Assembly (NCBI RefSeq): GCF_001613085.1 | Contig: NZ_BDBR01000015.1 | Coordinates: 62,001-126,000, forward strand | Reading direction: 5' to 3' | Length of the DNA stretch: 64,000 nucleotides | From: Nocardia salmonicida NBRC 13393 | Lineage (GTDB): Bacteria > Actinomycetota > Actinomycetes > Mycobacteriales > Mycobacteriaceae | In this document: in pieces, positions 62,092-64,000 of the stretch | Layout: each line of letters starts with the position of its first letter | Numbering within the stretch: position 1 is the first letter of the stretch | Notes under the pieces: generated by a model | The model's database searches: none | Told to the model about the DNA's origin: nothing | The model's input: the letters and a program-made list of their open reading frames with translations, nothing else | Translations under genes and position numbers: made by a program

Positions 62092-62457
62092 TCAGGGGGT
62101 TGGTTGCCAGTGGAGTTCGAGGTGTTTGTGTCCACGCAGGCGTTCGAGCCAGGTGGGCTTGACGATGATGTGGATGTCGGAAGTGAGGACGGCGTCGCGA
62201 TGCGTGCGCAGAGCTTGGTCGATCGCGCCTTTGGTGGCCTCGTCGCCGTCCATGTCGCTGTGGGCGACTGTTCTACCGGTGTCGCGCAGATGCGAGCCTT
62301 CGGCGTCGACCTGGGCGAGCCCGAGGGCCACTTCGGCTGCCTGCTGGTGCGACAGGTTGTCAGGATGCAGGAGGGGCTGCCCGAAGGTGTTCAGGGCGAA
62401 TTGATTCCCCACCTGATAGGCGCGGTGGGTGAGGACGAGAGTGAAGACGTTGCTCAT
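62092..62457 (-). CDS. Hypothetical protein
   Basis: Protein of 121 residues from ATG 62457. Alpha/beta with a conserved-looking NVFTLVLTHRAYQVGNQFAL; the C-terminal part is basic (LERLRGHKHLELHWQ). No family recognised. Confidence 0.6.
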   Translation of the reverse strand: MSNVFTLVLTHRAYQVGNQFALNTFGQPLLHPDNLSHQQAAEVALGLAQVDAEGSHLRDTGRTVAHSDMDGDEATKGAIDQALRTHRDAVLTSDIHIIVKPTWLERLRGHKHLELHWQPTP

Positions 62458-62531
62458 GGCTGTTGATTCCGTTCGCCGGTGTTGGGTCGGGTGGGTGCGC
62501 GGGATCGGTGTTGCGACTGGGCACGACTGGG

Positions 62532-63071
62532 CTACTGCTCCCCGAAGGGGCTGTCGAGCAGTAACTGCCAGCCGTCGGTGTCGGGTTCGGGTCGCCCGGC
62601 TGCGGCCCACTGGGCGTGTTGTTCGCCCCATTTCCACGGCTTGTCGAAGTAGTCGATGACGTCGGTGGTGGTGGTGAGCCAGTCGGCGGCGGTGAGGATG
62701 TGGGCGAAGCCGACGAGGGTGCTGTGGTCGGCGTACCAGGTGGTGGGGGCTTCTAGTACTGCGGTCAGGGGGATCTCCAAGGTGTGGTTGGGGTTCTTCG
62801 TGCGCCCGCGGCGAAGCGGGCTGAGCTGTCCACCCCAGACGAGGTCGGCGGGGTAGAGGCTCTCGCCGGTGCGGCCAGAGCCGCGGCCGACGGATTCGAT
62901 GCCCCAGCGGTTGAGGGTGTCGCGGGCGGTGCGGGCGTTCTTCACGCCGAGGACGATGGCCGCTTCGGTGGCAGTGAGCAGCGACTTGGCGAGGAAGTGG
63001 TCGCAGTCGGTGATGCCGCGCTCGCGCAAAGTGTTTCGGGCTTCGGTGTGGTCGAAGTGTGCGGCGCTCAT
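62532..63071 (-). CDS. HTH-type regulator under a tandem operator
   Basis: Protein of 179 residues from ATG 63071, which follows its promoter almost directly, so it is probably leaderless. A HTH is suggested by TATEAAIVLGVKNARTARDT and LNRWGIESVGRGSGRTGESL. The rest (DVIDYFDKPWKWGEQHAQ) is unrecognised. The tandem palindromes at 63082-63113 overlap the promoter, so autoregulation is likely. Confidence 0.65.
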   Translation of the reverse strand: MSAAHFDHTEARNTLRERGITDCDHFLAKSLLTATEAAIVLGVKNARTARDTLNRWGIESVGRGSGRTGESLYPADLVWGGQLSPLRRGRTKNPNHTLEIPLTAVLEAPTTWYADHSTLVGFAHILTAADWLTTTTDVIDYFDKPWKWGEQHAQWAAAGRPEPDTDGWQLLLDSPFGEQ

Positions 63072-63081
63072 GTAGCAACAG

Positions 63082-63113
63082 TACTGCATTATGCAGTACT
63101 GCACAATGCAGTA
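63082..63113. promoter_or_regulatory. Two tandem palindromes over a leaderless promoter
   Basis: TACTGCATTATGCAGTA (63082-63098) is a perfect inverted repeat around one base; TACTGCACAATGCAGTA (63097-63113) has one mismatch between its arms. They share two bases. On the minus strand TTGTGC and TACTGT with 17-bp spacing fall within this region, and the ATG follows about 10 bp later. Confidence 0.75.
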
Positions 63114-63153
63114 TTTGTGGATGGTCGGCGGTGGGTGCGATGACGCGCCGTAG

Positions 63154-64000
63154 TCAGCGGGTCGGGGGCGCCGCCGTGGAGTGGTCGAGGAAGAAGACCT
63201 GGTTGGCGCGAATGGTGTCGCCGTCGACGTCGATGAGTCCGTTGGTGCGTAGCTTGGACAGGTAGGTGCCGAACGTTCCGCCGGTGGGTTCGAGTTCGGC
63301 GTGGGCGGCCAGTTCGGCGCGGGTGATGGTTTCGGGCCAGCGGTCGATAACGACGTTGAGCATGGTGCGTGCACCGGCACGCAGGACCGATTCCCATTGT
63401 GTGCGGATCTCGGCGCTGGTCATGGGGGTGCTGGTGGCGGCTTTCCCGACGTGGGCGAGGCCGCGGTCGTTGAGGCACACCAGTTTTCCGTAGAGATCGA
63501 TGAGCCCAGCTCGGCGCAAGGTGGAGAAGTAGGTGTTGAAAGTGCCGCCGCTGGCCTTGAGCCCTGCCAAGCTCGCCAGCTGGGCGCGGGTGATCTGGAG
63601 CGGGTACTGGCGGGCCAGCACGTCGAGCATCTTGCGCGCGCCGGCCTTCAACGCACCGGTCTCGGTCCGATCCTCGACCACGATGGCCGCGGGCTGGTGA
63701 CCGTTGCCGACTGCGTCCGGTGCGGGAGTGGGCGCAACGGGTGAGGTGATGGGCGATGCGGTGGGCAGTGTCTGGGGTGTGACCGAGGTCAGGGTGCTGC
63801 GGATCATCGTGGTGAGGGCTTCGAGCTGGTCGGCGGTCTCGGCCAGCAGTGCGCGGTCGGCGTCGCCGAGGACGGGGACCTCGATGCGCTCGACGCGGGG
63901 TGGGCGCGCCCGTAGGTCGTCGAGTTTGTTCTGCAGGTGCCGGATTCGCTGCTGCAACTGTGGGCTGGCGGCGGTGTCGGGTGCGGTGGGGGCGCCCAGA
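63154..64000 (-). CDS. C-terminal part of a protein with two winged-helix repeats
   Basis: The frame remains open past the right edge (the residues before 63957 are PT-rich). A short coiled-coil (QQRIRHLQNKLDDLRAR) is followed by a linker and two homologous winged-helix units: GARKMLDVLARQYPLQITRA, LASLAGLKASGGTFNTYFST and GARTMLNVVIDRWPETITRA, LAAHAELEPTGGTFGTYLSK. This layout resembles C-termini of HerA-like DUF87 ATPases in actinobacterial mobile elements, but the ATPase part is beyond the window, so this is tentative. Confidence 0.7.
   Translation of the reverse strand, partial: LGAPTAPDTAASPQLQQRIRHLQNKLDDLRARPPRVERIEVPVLGDADRALLAETADQLEALTTMIRSTLTSVTPQTLPTASPITSPVAPTPAPDAVGNGHQPAAIVVEDRTETGALKAGARKMLDVLARQYPLQITRAQLASLAGLKASGGTFNTYFSTLRRAGLIDLYGKLVCLNDRGLAHVGKAATSTPMTSAEIRTQWESVLRAGARTMLNVVIDRWPETITRAELAAHAELEPTGGTFGTYLSKLRTNGLIDVDGDTIRANQVFFLDHSTAAPPTR

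Noticed and set aside
1..64000. CRISPR array or insertion sequence
   Set aside because: No regular repeat-spacer pattern, and no complete transposase gene was found; the only transposase-like signal is an OrfA-type HTH at 58823-59386.

Overview
The window is high-GC DNA (roughly two thirds G+C by eye) with GTG/TTG starts, ATGA/GTGA gene overlaps and many actinobacterial families: a SAV2177-type methyltransferase, DUF5753, ImuA', PadR, and CPxWC and zinc-ribbon proteins. I read it as a mycolata-type actinomycete, most likely Nocardia or a close relative. There is no rRNA, no convincing tRNA and no core operon. Gene content, broken genes and duplicated fragments suggest an accessory replicon or large genomic island; this is inference.

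Layout. 0-6 kb: a DNA polymerase I homologue with a degenerate 5'-nuclease domain, a membrane protein, and an ADP-ribosylglycohydrolase divergent from an SOS-boxed ImuA'-like gene. 6-20 kb: a patchwork of short modules separated by copies of one 24-bp intergenic repeat: AbiEi/AbiEii toxin-antitoxin, a LigD-type ATP-dependent ligase, a NERD nuclease-like membrane protein with a HEPN-like neighbour, a PadR regulator with tandem operators, Nudix and isochorismatase hydrolases, and a P-loop kinase. 20-32 kb: an HTH-methyltransferase fusion divergent from a stand-alone DUF5753 protein, a GNAT, an endonuclease/exonuclease/phosphatase enzyme, a glycosyltransferase carrying a perfect 30-bp palindrome, and a frameshifted methyltransferase. 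32-40 kb: a long minus-strand run with a diverged exonuclease-like protein, a PD-(D/E)XK nuclease-like protein, a macro-domain protein and an FAD monooxygenase. 40-64 kb: many unknown proteins, kinases, glycosyltransferases, a pyrophosphatase-like protein, an endonuclease VII-like HNH protein, a frameshifted MurG homologue, GrpB, VOC proteins, and at the right edge the C-terminal part of a protein with two winged-helix repeats.

Two signals stand out. First, thirteen ungapped copies of a 24-bp element (GGGACRTGTC, nine bases, G[G/T]TCA) lie between genes, dense from 6 to 20 kb and sparse after; they delimit gene modules and resemble a cassette-boundary or protein-binding repeat. Second, four gene families occur twice, in about 38-47 kb and about 53-60 kb, and no family has two intact copies: in three pairs one copy is intact and the other decayed, and both MurG copies are broken. 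This looks like an old duplication followed by reciprocal decay. DNA repair and foreign-DNA response functions (PolA-like, ImuA', ligase, AbiE, NERD, HEPN) are concentrated in the repeat-rich left part.
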